Source: Bdellovibrionales bacterium (GTDB lineage Bacteria > Bdellovibrionota > Bdellovibrionia > Bdellovibrionales > UBA1609). Taken from it: 6,575 bases of DNA. This document shows, piece after piece, positions 1-6,128 of this stretch (its first letter is position 1; each line of letters starts with the position of its first letter). The position numbers and the translations under genes are program-made. The DNA is taken from the NCBI GenBank assembly GCA_026648125.1, contig JAPKGD010000103.1, positions 1-6,575 of the forward strand. Reading direction: 5' to 3'. Under the pieces are notes generated by a model that did not search any database, was not told the origin of the DNA, and saw only the letters and a list, made by a program, of their open reading frames with translations.

Positions 1-426
1 AGCTTTATTCCAGCCGAAGATAGCGGTGATATTTTTGATATGATTTCAAAAAAGGGAAATGAACTGGGGAGCATTGTCGAGGTTGTGAGCGAATTAAACT
101 TGCTCCTCAAAAATCTGAATCAAGATGGCAGAACCGCCAAATTGATCGACTCCTTCTCTTCTGCGGCCTTTGAACTGAAGCAGCTTTCACGGCAAACTCG
201 CGAGTCTATTGACCAAAAGAAACTCCACGATGTCATTGATCGGCTGGCTAGCATTATGGGAAAAATTGACCGCGGAGAGGGAACTCTTGGTGCACTCATC
301 AATGATCCCACCCTTCACCAAAAGCTGACTTCAATTTTGGGCGATTCAGACCGACGTCAGTATCTTAAACCTCTTATTCGTGAATCGATTATACATCAGG
401 AACGAGGTACAAAGGAGGTGCGGTGA
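1..426 (+). CDS. MCE/MlaD-family lipid-transport protein, C-terminal part (5' end outside window)
   Basis: The frame is open from the first base, and 141 residues are visible before TGA at 424-426. The clearest family mark is GEGTLGALINDPTLHQKL at visible residues 92-109, the Gly-rich 'GTLG.LINDP.L...L' repeat found downstream of the MCE domain in MlaD-like substrate-binding proteins. Before it lies a long, probably helical stretch (about residues 20-90) rich in Leu, Lys, Asp and Ser, as in the helical tails of these proteins. The MCE beta-barrel domain and N-terminal anchor would lie upstream and are not seen. Family members are periplasmic, inner-membrane-anchored partners of MlaE/MlaF-type ABC transporters that move phospholipids between membranes. 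The gene overlaps the next one by 4 bases, suggesting one operon with translational coupling. I am fairly sure of the family; the exact substrate is not deducible. Confidence 0.8.
   Translation, partial: SFIPAEDSGDIFDMISKKGNELGSIVEVVSELNLLLKNLNQDGRTAKLIDSFSSAAFELKQLSRQTRESIDQKKLHDVIDRLASIMGKIDRGEGTLGALINDPTLHQKLTSILGDSDRRQYLKPLIRESIIHQERGTKEVR
411..420 (+). promoter_or_regulatory. Strong ribosome binding site for the M23 peptidase gene
   Basis: AAAGGAGGTG matches the complement of the 3' end of 16S rRNA almost perfectly. It lies inside the last codons of the upstream MCE-family gene. Only 4 bases separate GGAGG (414-418) from the GTG start at 423, which is a short spacing. The site supports GTG 423 as the start, because the next in-frame ATG is at about codon 36, beyond the apparent signal peptide. 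Confidence 0.75.
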
Positions 427-1274
427 GCCGACTCGCAACTCTCTTCGTATTGCTAGGATTTTTTATTTCGGCACGAGCTCCGGTCTCATGGCAATCACGA
501 CCCTGGCAAGGGCAGATTCATTCCACCATGAACATGGGTGCCCTGATCGAAGTCCCCCACTCTGAAAACATAAAGAATATTTATCTCGCAGGACGCAAGT
601 TGACGTTTTTAAATTCGCAAGGTGTATGGGTTGGAGTCCTTCCCAAAACTTCTACTGCTCTTTTTATTACGTTTAAAGCAACCGGAGATTTTTCCATTGT
701 TCCCCTCAAAGTAAACGCTCCTCCACTTAGCGAAGCGAATAATCTGAGGCTTCCCTCATCCGTCTGGCAAAAGGTTCAAAAGAAAACCAATGAGGACCAA
801 GCCAAGCGTGATCAAATCCGGTCGATCATCATGCAAAGATCTGGGGAGCCGCCAAAGAGCTGCTGGCAAGCGCCACTCAAGTCTCGAATTTCATCAAAAT
901 TTGGCTCCCCTCGACGCCTGCCCGATGGCCGTAGTTATCATCACACGGGGGAGGACCGGAGCGCGCAGGTGGGAACTCCCATCAAGGCTTCGGCTTCGGG
1001 CCGAGTTGCTTATGTGGGCGAAACAATCGTCTCTGGCCGGCTGGTGATTCTTGATCACGGGGACGGCTTTTTTTCCCGCTATCTCCACCTTAAAGAATCC
1101 CAAGTTCAGCCAGGGCAAGTGGTCAATTCGGGCGATGTGATTGCCCTTTCTGGAGCTAGCGGTCGGGTTGAGGCTCCCCATCTCCACTGGGAGATTCTTT
1201 GGCTAGGAATTCCCGCAGACCCGGGTCACTTTCTTCAGGCCTGGGCACATCTCTGCGGTCCACCGTCAGCTTAA
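423..1274 (+). CDS. Secreted M23-family (LytM-type) zinc metallopeptidase
   Basis: This 283-residue protein probably cleaves peptide cross-links of peptidoglycan in the periplasm. Residues 1-19 resemble a signal peptide, ending near SARA. Residues about 40-105 look like the beta-rich N-terminal domain often placed before M23 domains. The peptidase domain runs from WQAPLKSRISSKFG (about 148-161) to ADPGHFL (about 265-271). Zinc ligands are visible as H174 and D178 in HTGED and H255 in HLHWE. H222 in YLHL and H253 fit the catalytic histidines, so the enzyme looks active rather than a degenerate LytM factor. The GTG start overlaps the upstream MCE gene's stop by 4 bases and has a strong Shine-Dalgarno site. 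The last 119 bases overlap the 3' end of the opposing DUF721 gene. Exact bond specificity cannot be read from the sequence. Confidence 0.93.
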   Translation: MSRLATLFVLLGFFISARAPVSWQSRPWQGQIHSTMNMGALIEVPHSENIKNIYLAGRKLTFLNSQGVWVGVLPKTSTALFITFKATGDFSIVPLKVNAPPLSEANNLRLPSSVWQKVQKKTNEDQAKRDQIRSIIMQRSGEPPKSCWQAPLKSRISSKFGSPRRLPDGRSYHHTGEDRSAQVGTPIKASASGRVAYVGETIVSGRLVILDHGDGFFSRYLHLKESQVQPGQVVNSGDVIALSGASGRVEAPHLHWEILWLGIPADPGHFLQAWAHLCGPPSA

Positions 1275-1569
1275 TGCCTTTCACCCAATGAAATCCGATC
1301 ACTTTATTGACCTTATCTCGCAAGAGGTCGCGGCCGTAATTTAATTCCTGCAAATGAGCTGAAGTTTTGACCCAAACAAAAAGATAGCCCTCCGAATACC
1401 CCACCGGCTGAGAATAAGAGGCAATCTGGGGGCCCACAATATCTTGCCATTGGTGCCAAATCTTCCACCGCAGGAAACCATCAGAGAGTGGAGACTTTCC
1501 CCGCCCAAAGAGGTTCTGGAGAACATTTGACACGGGCTGTAATTTTTGATTCTTCTTCGGTTTGGACAT
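1156..1569 (-). CDS. dciA: DUF721/DciA-family protein (probable replicative helicase loading factor)
   Basis: From ATG at 1569 the protein has 137 residues and begins MSKPKKNQKL. An alternative ATG at 1587 adds six residues and would overlap the trmFO start codon. The family pattern is clear: a basic N-terminus with a VLQNLFGRG helix, then W..WQDIVGPQIASYSQPVGYSEGYLFVWV, then HLQELNYGRDLLRDKVNK and a final strand KGIKLTVDRRD. DUF721 is the DciA family; characterised members interact with DnaB and are needed for replication initiation in bacteria lacking DnaC. That role is transferred from the family. Neither candidate start has a good Shine-Dalgarno sequence. About the last 39 residues are read antisense to the M23 peptidase C-terminus, while nearly all of the conserved core lies outside that overlap. 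This Pro/Glu-rich tail looks poorly conserved. Confidence 0.8.
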   Translation of the reverse strand: MSKPKKNQKLQPVSNVLQNLFGRGKSPLSDGFLRWKIWHQWQDIVGPQIASYSQPVGYSEGYLFVWVKTSAHLQELNYGRDLLRDKVNKVIGFHWVKGIKLTVDRRDVPRPEESDPGLREFLAKESPSGDGEPQPDR

Positions 1570-1585
1570 ACGGGCAGAAACTAAC

Positions 1586-2983
1586 ATGATTGATAAAAAC
1601 TCGCCAATTCATATCGTCGGAGCCGGACTCGCTGGCAGCGAATGCGCTTGGCAGCTTGCGGAATTGGGGCACCGCGTACGACTTTACGAAATGCGTGGCG
1701 GCACTATGACTCCGGCCCATAGATCTGACAAATTCGCTGAGTTGGTGTGTTCAAATTCATTTGGATCTGAGACTGACTACTCGGCTCCCGGCCAACTCAA
1801 ATGGGAGGCCGAAAAGCTTGGCTCTCTTATCTATCAAGCCGCTCTACACGCCAGAGTTCCAGCAGGTATGGCTTTAGGAGTTGATCGAGAACTTTTCGCC
1901 GATTTTATCACTCAAAAAATTAAGAACCACCCGAGGATTGAGGTGGTGAACAAAGTTGTTCAAAGTCTCGACGATGTCCCCCGCCCAACGGTCATCGCGA
2001 CTGGGCCACTCACTCATGAGCCTTTGGCCGAGAGTCTGCGCCAGCATTTTGATGGAGAATTTTTATATTTCTTTGATGCGATTGCTCCAGTGATTGACGC
2101 TGACTCGATCGATCAATTCACCGCTTTCAAGGCCGACCGATTCGGCAAAGGCAACAAAGACTATTACAACTGTGGCATGAACCGCGAACAATACTATCGG
2201 TTTATAGACGAAATTCAGCGCGCCCGAAAAATTGAACCCAAAGAGTTTGAAAAGGACACTCCTTATTTTGAGGGCTGTATGCCCATTGAGGCGATGATCG
2301 AGCGAGGTCCTGAGACTCCTCGCTTTGGCCCCATGTCACCCAAGGGACTAAGCAACCCGTGGAGCGGAAAATCGTATTATGCCGTCGTGCAACTTCGGCA
2401 GGAGAATAAAGAAGGCACGGCTTATAATATGGTGGGGTTTCAAACGAAATTGGCTTACCCAGAGCAGCAGCGAATTTTTAGGATGATTCCGGGCCTTGAA
2501 CGGGCTGAATTTTTAAAATTAGGTAGTATTCACCGCAATCTTTATATTCAAAGTCCAAAGCGCCTCACGCCCTATTTACAAAGCCCCAAAGACGAATGGC
2601 TCTTCTTTGCCGGCCAGATCACCGGAGTGGAAGGGTATTTTGATTCGACCTGCATTGGACTTCTCGTCGCGCGATTTCTGAACGATAAAATGACCTCAGG
2701 CGAGATATCACGTCCGCCCAGGGATAGCGCTTTTGGGTCGCTTCTTAATGGGATCACCGAAGACAATGGTCACTTTCAACCGACAAATATTAATTTTGGT
2801 TTGTTTCCAAATATTGAGGGCTTCAAAATTCGAAACGGTGATGACAAACGGCGCAAGAAAGAGATGCAGCTACAAAGAGCCAAGAGCGCCTTGATGGATT
2901 GGCTAAGTGCCTCTGTCCACACTCATTCGACTGAAAGAATTTACAATATATCGTCCGAAAATAGCCAAGAGCTCTGCCCTTAA
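1586..2983 (+). CDS. trmFO: TrmFO, methylenetetrahydrofolate-tRNA-(uracil-5-)-methyltransferase
   Basis: This FAD-dependent enzyme makes 5-methyluridine at position 54 of the tRNA T-loop, using methylenetetrahydrofolate as carbon donor. From ATG 1586 it has 465 residues, close to the family's usual length. A TTG at 1562 would add eight residues before the FAD fold with no ribosome site, so ATG 1586 is preferred. Visible marks are the dinucleotide-binding GAGLAGSE (residues 12-19), ELVCSNSF with C55, YFEGCMPIE with C231, FAGQITGVEGY (about 341-351) and NINFGLFP (401-408). C55 and C231 correspond by motif to the two cysteines important in characterised TrmFO. The segment after GVEGY reads FDSTCIG where many relatives have VESAASG. 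About 25 polar C-terminal residues look family-poor. The gene is divergent from dciA with almost no spacer, so its promoter must lie inside dciA or transcripts must be nearly leaderless. Confidence 0.96.
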   Translation: MIDKNSPIHIVGAGLAGSECAWQLAELGHRVRLYEMRGGTMTPAHRSDKFAELVCSNSFGSETDYSAPGQLKWEAEKLGSLIYQAALHARVPAGMALGVDRELFADFITQKIKNHPRIEVVNKVVQSLDDVPRPTVIATGPLTHEPLAESLRQHFDGEFLYFFDAIAPVIDADSIDQFTAFKADRFGKGNKDYYNCGMNREQYYRFIDEIQRARKIEPKEFEKDTPYFEGCMPIEAMIERGPETPRFGPMSPKGLSNPWSGKSYYAVVQLRQENKEGTAYNMVGFQTKLAYPEQQRIFRMIPGLERAEFLKLGSIHRNLYIQSPKRLTPYLQSPKDEWLFFAGQITGVEGYFDSTCIGLLVARFLNDKMTSGEISRPPRDSAFGSLLNGITEDNGHFQPTNINFGLFPNIEGFKIRNGDDKRRKKEMQLQRAKSALMDWLSASVHTHSTERIYNISSENSQELCP

Positions 2984-2990
2984 ATAGCCT

Positions 2991-3020
2991 TTCCCCCAAG
3001 AACTCTTTAAATGGGGGGAA
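2991..3020 (+). promoter_or_regulatory. Inverted repeat overlapping the ribosome site of the downstream gene
   Basis: TTCCCCC at 2991-2997 can pair with GGGGGAA at 3014-3020 around a 16-base loop, starting 7 bases after the trmFO stop codon. No T-run follows, so it does not look like an intrinsic terminator. The right arm (G-run 3013-3018 plus AA) is also the only purine-rich ribosome-binding candidate for the gene starting at 3028, at a 7-base spacing. If the hairpin forms in RNA it would hide that site. Its function is inference; the long loop makes it only moderately stable. Confidence 0.4.
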
Positions 3021-3027
3021 TTCGACC

Positions 3028-3474
3028 ATGAAGAAACTGATTTTATTAATGACGATCATGCTCTCCGCCGCAAGTTTCTCTAAGGAAAAAGATCTTAGTG
3101 ATGTTGAATCTATTGATGGCTTTTGCGCCATGGACCTTATTGAACTTGTATCCAGGGCGACTCAAACAGCTCCTTTCAACCAAAACGAAAGCGACTTTCT
3201 AAATAAGGCTAGGACTCGCGCCGCCGATCTTTATAGAGCCTATATGTCCGGTCACTTTGTGGAGGAGGATGAGTGGCTTGAAGTTTCACAGTCCATTTAT
3301 TTCTCCGGCACCCAAGATAAACGCAGGGTCGCCGGGGCCTTGATAGAGGTGACAAATGGCGGTGACGAATCTCTCCTCAAGTTTTATTTCAAGATTGGTG
3401 AGAGCGGTCTACCCCGTCTCCTTGTTGGCATTCATGATGAGCAAAGTGCCCTGGCCTTCTGGGCCTGTGAATAA
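3028..3474 (+). CDS. Small secreted protein of unknown function
   Basis: I do not recognise this 148-residue protein. The start MKKLILLMTIMLSAASFS is a typical signal peptide: two lysines, a hydrophobic core and small residues before a likely cut near residue 18. There is no lipobox cysteine at the cleavage site. The mature part is acidic and looks alpha/beta. Only two cysteines occur, C33 in GFCAMDL and C147 in the terminal WACE, so a disulfide tying the two ends together in the periplasm is plausible. The ATG at 3028 is preceded by a G-rich stretch (3013-3020) acting as a ribosome site. It lies 44 bases after trmFO on the same strand and may be co-transcribed. A TACAAT box at 2942-2947 could serve as a -10, but no fitting -35 is seen. 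The trmFO neighbour gives no clue to function. Confidence 0.75.
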   Translation: MKKLILLMTIMLSAASFSKEKDLSDVESIDGFCAMDLIELVSRATQTAPFNQNESDFLNKARTRAADLYRAYMSGHFVEEDEWLEVSQSIYFSGTQDKRRVAGALIEVTNGGDESLLKFYFKIGESGLPRLLVGIHDEQSALAFWACE

Positions 3475-3544
3475 TGCTCAAAATGAGACGTCAATTCGAC
3501 CAATGACAGGTGACTAAATTTTAAACATGGGGTTGGCCTACAAT

Positions 3545-3558
3545 CCAATCTAGGTTGG
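3545..3558. promoter_or_regulatory. Near-perfect 14-base palindrome upstream of the lipoprotein gene
   Basis: CCAATCTAGGTTGG is symmetrical except for one position pair (T at 3549 against G at 3554). The dyad is centred on CTAG and lies 39 bases before the ATG at 3598. With such a tight centre it fits a dimeric regulator's binding site better than an RNA hairpin. A further copy of the right arm, GGTTGG, occurs at 3531-3536. A TATAGA at 3574-3579 would be a -10 with the dyad over the -35 region, but transcription would then start inside the ribosome site. The regulator is unknown. Confidence 0.35.
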
Positions 3559-3583
3559 TCCATCCCTTGCTCTTATAGAGAGT

Positions 3584-3590
3584 GAGGGGG
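3584..3590 (+). promoter_or_regulatory. Ribosome binding site of the lipoprotein gene
   Basis: GAGGGGG lies 7 bases before the ATG at 3598 and supports that start. The rest of the 123-base gap between 3474 and 3598 holds the palindrome described separately, and I see no convincing terminator in it. Confidence 0.55.
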
Positions 3591-3597
3591 ATCAGTT

Positions 3598-4164
3598 ATG
3601 TCGCTTTGGAACACGCCTTCAATTCGATTTCAGTTCATACATCTTTGGGTCATTGCGGTTGTGGGCTCAGCTCTGGTTGGCTGCTCTGAACCTGTGCCCC
3701 AGTCGCTGGTCAACGGGCAGGGAAGCGTAGGCTCAACTGGTTCGACCGGATCTACTGGTTCGACGGGATCCACCGGCTCCACAGGAGAAACAGGAAGTAC
3801 CGGCACACCGATCCCTACAGTTGTCGTTATAACGGCACAGCCATCTCCAAAAGCAATTAATGAAGGCCAGAACCTTATCGCTGGTGACTTCTGCGTTACA
3901 GCCTCTGGAAGTAACTTAAGTTATCAATGGTTTAAAAACGGTGCGATTTTTGCGGGAGCAACCGCGAGATGTCTCTTGATCAATAACGTGCAGATTTCTC
4001 ATGAGGGAGACTATAAAGTAAGAGTTCAGAGCAATGGTGATCCTGCCACAGCTGCCGATTCTTCTGCCGCTCACCTCACCGTTAATCCAGTTGTCGCTCA
4101 AGCCAATATTAGTTCTGACCTTCAAGCAAAAACGCTCACTGTGGGTGATAACCTCACAGGCTGA
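3598..4164 (+). CDS. Lipoprotein with Gly-X-Y repeats and an Ig-like domain, truncated at the 3' end
   Basis: The N-terminus has a hydrophobic segment ending in the lipobox ALVGC, so C29 is the likely lipidated residue of an envelope lipoprotein. Residues 42-71 are ten Gly-X-Y triplets, mostly Gly-Ser-Thr, a collagen-like or flexible spacer. Residues about 74-163 form a bacterial Ig-like domain, with QPSPKAINEGQN, SYQWFKNGAIFAGA, the EGDYKVRV strand and a closing AAHLTVNP. A second similar domain begins at about 171 (ISSDLQAKTLTVGDNL) but ends abruptly after 188 residues at TGA 4162-4164, just where base composition jumps. The true protein is therefore probably longer, with more Ig-like repeats. 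Such proteins usually act in surface adhesion or recognition; that role is inference. C99 and C125 could form a disulfide, but not in the usual Ig position. Confidence 0.82.
   Translation: MSLWNTPSIRFQFIHLWVIAVVGSALVGCSEPVPQSLVNGQGSVGSTGSTGSTGSTGSTGSTGETGSTGTPIPTVVVITAQPSPKAINEGQNLIAGDFCVTASGSNLSYQWFKNGAIFAGATARCLLINNVQISHEGDYKVRVQSNGDPATAADSSAAHLTVNPVVAQANISSDLQAKTLTVGDNLTG
3721..3810 (+). repeat. Tandem 9-base repeats coding for Gly-X-Y (mainly Gly-Ser-Thr)
   Basis: Ten consecutive 9-base units encode GSV, six GST, GET, GST and GTP. The DNA units differ strongly at synonymous positions (for example GGCTCAACT, GGTTCGACC, GGATCCACC) although the peptide is nearly constant. An 18-base unit at 3739-3756 recurs at 3757-3774 with three differences, suggesting an older two-unit duplication. 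The pattern suggests the peptide is held by selection and the array is not a fresh slippage product. Confidence 0.85.
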
Positions 4165-6097
4165 CGGCGCTGAAGGTCTCGGTCTGGACGTCCACCTGCA
4201 CGGGCTCCTTGGCCGGGTCGCGCAGGGAAAGCCCGGCGCGGCGCATGGCGCCCAGCGTCTGCCGCGGGATGCGGTAAACGAAGGGCTCGCCGACGGCGCG
4301 GTTACGGGCCTCGTGGCCGGGCTTGATCAGGTCCAACGCGATGAAGTTCACCAGGGGCATGTACTGGATCAGGGTGGGCCAGTTGCACCAGTCGCGGTCG
4401 GCGCTGGTGCCCATCAGCACGACACGGCCTTCGCCCAGGTTCCAGTCGAGCGCAACGGGGTCGCCGTTCTCCAGCGCGAGCATGGTGCGCACGGCCTGCG
4501 CGCCCTCGGCGGGCTTGGCCTCGAGCTTGAAGCGGCGGTAGACCTCCATGCGGGCCAGGCTGCCTTCTTCCTTCTTGAAGTTGGCGAGGCTTCGGATGGC
4601 GGGGTGGTCGACGACCTTGTCGCTGACGCGTTCCTGTGTGTTCGTGCGCACGGCCTCTTCCTGATTTCCCAAGCCCACGGCCTCGCCGACAGAGCCCGGC
4701 AGCAGGCTGCCCATCTCGGTGTTGTAGGTGCGCGGGTCGATGCGGTCGCCCATCCAGATCCACAGGCTGCCGCCGCGCTTGACCCACTGTTCCAGCACGT
4801 CGATCTTTTCCTTGGGGATCAGTGCGACGTTGGCGAGCACGATCAGGCTGTAGTCGTCGAGTTCCTTGTTGGGAAACTCGCCGTCGCCGATGACCTCTGG
4901 GAACAGCGGCATGTGCCCGGCGTGGACCTCCTCGGCGCGCGAGGGCAGCAGCGCCTGGCGCAGGAAATCCATCTCGCTCTCCATCTTCTCGGCCTTTTGC
5001 ATGCCGTCGACCAGCAGCACCTTAACCTGCTCCTCGACGTCGACGGCCAGGAAGCGCGTGTTGTCGGCGGGCAGATTGTCGAGGCCCACCTCCACGGACA
5101 GGGCGTGGCTGCCGGCGACGGGGAAGGTGTGGCGGAAGACGACGGGCTCCTTGGCGGCCGGTTCGAGCTTGGCGATCTCCTCGCGCCCGATGCGGTCGCC
5201 GTCGACGAAGAGCGTGACGGGCAGGCCGGGGAGGGGATCCAGGCCCTTGTTCTGGACCTCCGCGACGATCTGCGTCTCGACGCCGGCGGTGACGACCTTC
5301 TCGTCGATGTCCAGGTGCACCGCGACGGCGTTCTGGGGATGGGGCTCTCCGGCCAGGCGCACGACCCAGAGCCGGGGCTTGCCCTTGTCGTCGCCGAAGA
5401 CCTGCTCAACGGCCTCCTGCTCGGTCGAATCGAGTTTCTTCGGCGTGTCGCTGGCTTCCATCCAACTGCGGCGCGTGCGGTCGGTGATGAGCACGATCTC
5501 CTTGCGCGGGTGCTTGGACTTGCGGTCCTGGATCAGGCGACAGGCGCCGGCGATGGCGCGGGGCAGGTGGGTGGTGCCGTCGCTGAGCCGCGCGGCCTGG
5601 ATGTCGCGGATCACGTCGCTGTGCTTCAGCGCCGCCGTGGGCGTCAGTTCCTCGATCCGGTCGTTGGCCAGCAGCACGTCGACTTCGTCGCCGGGCTGCA
5701 GTTGCTCGACGAGTTTGACCGCCATCTCCTTGGCCTTGTCGAAGAGCGGCTTGCCGCCGACGCTGTAGCCCATGGAGTAGGAGTTGTCGATCACGATGAC
5801 GCGGTAGGCGTGCGGGCGGCCGGAGAGCATGCCCATGCCTTCGTGCAGGGCCGGGCGCGCGAGCGCGAAAGCCAGCAGGACCAGGATCAGCACGCGGATC
5901 AGCAGCAGGATCAGTTGCTCGATGCGCAGCCGGCGGCTGGCCTTTTTCTGCGCGGCCCACAACCAATGCATCGCGCCCCACCAGATCCGGCGGAAGCGTT
6001 GCCGGTTCAGCAGGTGGATGATGATGGGAATACTGCCCGCCGACGCGCCAGCCAGCAGCGCGGGGTTGGCGAAGAAGTTGGCTAGCCAGGCACCCAT
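4154..6097 (-). CDS. BatA-like membrane protein with VWA domain, C-terminus truncated at the junction
   Basis: The visible 647 residues begin MGAWLANFFANPALL, the N-terminal BatA-type segment with IPIIIHLLNRQ and a first membrane helix. A second helix spans about 61-80 and ends in the typical LARPAL. The von Willebrand A domain (about 98-250) keeps a metal-ion-dependent adhesion site: D104, S106 and S108 in DNSYS, a threonine in DGTTHL (175-176) and D206 in LITD. A beta-sandwich region (about 258-355) follows, then a glutamine-amidotransferase-like fold (about 358-590) with VKVLLVDG, WVKRGGSLWIWMGD and GEGRVVLMGTSADRDW. Such proteins are common in Planctomycetota beside DUF58 and MoxR ATPases; the role is probably envelope-associated complex assembly, but it is poorly defined. 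The last few codons and the stop come from the join, so the real C-terminus is missing. The ATG at 6097 has no clear ribosome site. Confidence 0.88.
   Translation of the reverse strand: MGAWLANFFANPALLAGASAGSIPIIIHLLNRQRFRRIWWGAMHWLWAAQKKASRRLRIEQLILLLIRVLILVLLAFALARPALHEGMGMLSGRPHAYRVIVIDNSYSMGYSVGGKPLFDKAKEMAVKLVEQLQPGDEVDVLLANDRIEELTPTAALKHSDVIRDIQAARLSDGTTHLPRAIAGACRLIQDRKSKHPRKEIVLITDRTRRSWMEASDTPKKLDSTEQEAVEQVFGDDKGKPRLWVVRLAGEPHPQNAVAVHLDIDEKVVTAGVETQIVAEVQNKGLDPLPGLPVTLFVDGDRIGREEIAKLEPAAKEPVVFRHTFPVAGSHALSVEVGLDNLPADNTRFLAVDVEEQVKVLLVDGMQKAEKMESEMDFLRQALLPSRAEEVHAGHMPLFPEVIGDGEFPNKELDDYSLIVLANVALIPKEKIDVLEQWVKRGGSLWIWMGDRIDPRTYNTEMGSLLPGSVGEAVGLGNQEEAVRTNTQERVSDKVVDHPAIRSLANFKKEEGSLARMEVYRRFKLEAKPAEGAQAVRTMLALENGDPVALDWNLGEGRVVLMGTSADRDWCNWPTLIQYMPLVNFIALDLIKPGHEARNRAVGEPFVYRIPRQTLGAMRRAGLSLRDPAKEPVQVDVQTETFSAVSL
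4155..4170. other. Probable chimeric junction between two unrelated genomes
   Basis: G+C rises from 25 of 60 bases at 4081-4140 to 47 of 60 at 4201-4260. The plus-strand lipoprotein loses its second Ig-like domain here. The minus-strand VWA protein ends here at about residue 647, before the C-terminal part expected of its family. Both stop codons (TGA at 4162-4164 plus, TGA at 4156-4154 minus) arise at or beyond the join. No inverted repeats, target duplication, tRNA or integrase is seen nearby. An assembly or cloning chimera is the simplest explanation; the exact breakpoint is uncertain by several bases. Confidence 0.8.
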
Positions 6098-6128
6098 GTC
6101 AGTTTCTAATCCCGTTCACGATCACGTC

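Noticed and set aside
1527..1555. TTGACA at 1527-1532 as a promoter -35 for trmFO
   Set aside because: The -35 is perfect, but no reasonable -10 occurs at 15-18 bases spacing (TTCTTC at 17), so it is not supported.
2991..3020. Intrinsic terminator after trmFO
   Set aside because: The inverted repeat is not followed by a T-run on either strand and has a 16-base loop, so it is listed as a possible ribosome-site hairpin instead.
3474..3506. Ten-residue open frame starting at the stop of the small secreted protein
   Set aside because: Too short, with no ribosome site of its own; the ATG arises from overlap with the TAA stop.
4100..4220. Genomic island or prophage boundary at the composition step
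   Set aside because: No tRNA, integrase, attachment-site repeat or insertion-sequence end is visible, and both flanking genes are broken; a chimera is simpler.
4866..5768. Open frame of 300 codons on the plus strand in the GC-rich half
   Set aside because: Ser/Arg/Thr-rich shadow of the VWA gene in another frame, with no domain features.
4843..5981. Two minus-strand frames (4843-5409 and 5406-5981) parallel to the VWA gene
   Set aside because: They are Arg/Pro/Ser-rich or Arg/Ala-rich frame-shifted readings of the same DNA; the VWA frame itself is continuous and carries all conserved motifs.
4034..6085. Very long open frame on the plus strand (683 codons)
   Set aside because: It is antisense to the well-supported BatA/VWA gene, crosses the composition break, has a biased Gly/Ala/Val/Asp/Leu-rich composition without a recognisable domain, and is expected in GC-rich DNA where antisense stops are rare.
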